A DNA stretch of 64,000 nucleotides from Microglena sp. YARC (Eukaryota; Chlorophyta; Chlorophyceae; Chlamydomonadales; Chlamydomonadaceae): the NCBI GenBank assembly GCA_022414725.1, contig CM039462.1, positions 41,187,622-41,251,621 on the forward strand. The letters are read 5' to 3'. Each line of letters starts with the position of its first letter. The first letter of the stretch is position 1. Below are positions 63,826 to 64,000 of this stretch, piece by piece. The notes beneath the pieces are model-generated. The model ran no database searches, was not told the origin of the DNA, and saw nothing but the letters and a program-made list of their open reading frames with translations. Both the position numbers and the translations under genes were made by a program.

Positions 63826-64000
63826 AATGACAACCCCCTGTGAGGCGTGGTATAAAAAGGAGCCCTGTCTTACAGCGATAGATAACAGGCTGCTACTTTA
63901 CCTGGACAAAGCTACCATGGCGGTTGACAGCGACCGCAAACACTAAAGCGCACCCGTAGGGATTTGAACCCCACACCTGCTTGTTTCAACGAGCTCTTTG
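63826..64000 (-). mobile_element. Second SINE subfamily with tRNA-like head, reaches window end
   Basis: Tail CCCCCTGTGAGGCGTGGTAT, body GGCTGCTACTTTACCTGGAC and GGCGGTTGACAGCGACCGC, then CCCGTAGGGATTTGAACCCC, the complement of a box-B-like GGGGTTCAAATCCC, followed by an anticodon-arm-like region. Shows that this subfamily uses a different tRNA head on a shared tail. Confidence 0.65.

Overview
The window is nuclear DNA from a eukaryote with intron-rich genes and a heavily repetitive genome. The interspersed telomere-type CCCTAAA repeats and the kind of genes present fit a green-lineage organism, most likely a repeat-rich green alga such as a prasinophyte. The species cannot be fixed from sequence alone. 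No prokaryotic operons, rRNA genes, CRISPR arrays or convincing stand-alone tRNA genes were seen.

Layout: four spliced genes are readable. (1) About 429-15025, plus strand: the C-terminal two thirds of a divergent casein-kinase-2-alpha-like protein kinase, with six visible exons and the 5' end outside the window. (2) 19492-38719, plus strand: a complete eight-exon gene for a secreted 443-residue GH88-type unsaturated glucuronyl hydrolase. All intron phases match and the exons sum to a multiple of three. (3) 41857 to about 48992, plus strand: a secreted, acidic, Tyr/Asp-rich and Cys-containing protein of unknown family. Its first three exons join cleanly and its 3' end is uncertain. (4) 62114-58919, minus strand: the last two exons of a NicO/high-affinity nickel-transport family membrane protein, converging on gene 3. 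The exons are tiny (52-344 bp) and sit in kilobase-scale introns.

The dominant feature is the way the introns are built. Most exons are flanked by tandem arrays made from copies of their own edges. Arrays upstream of an exon repeat intron end + acceptor AG + exon start. Arrays downstream repeat exon end + donor GT + intron start. This recurs in all four unrelated genes and explains most of the apparent kinase-like, glucosidase-like and transporter-like open-frame fragments.

On top of this lie small non-autonomous elements. These include a ~195-bp MITE family (ends CAGGGTACT...AGTACCCTG, 8-bp target duplications, hAT-like), a second MITE family (CAGGGATTT ends, 8-bp duplications), a third with TAGGG ends, a 570-bp element with 17-bp inverted ends nested in one of these, a fold-back element, tRNA-derived SINEs with 11-12-bp target duplications, and two other short interspersed families. 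Simple repeats are extreme: two compound hexanucleotide blocks of about 0.5 and 1 kb, a poly(C) run of about 108 bp, and several minisatellites. Most long open frames in the window are artefacts of these repeats. The four genes share no evident pathway; what links them is the intron architecture.
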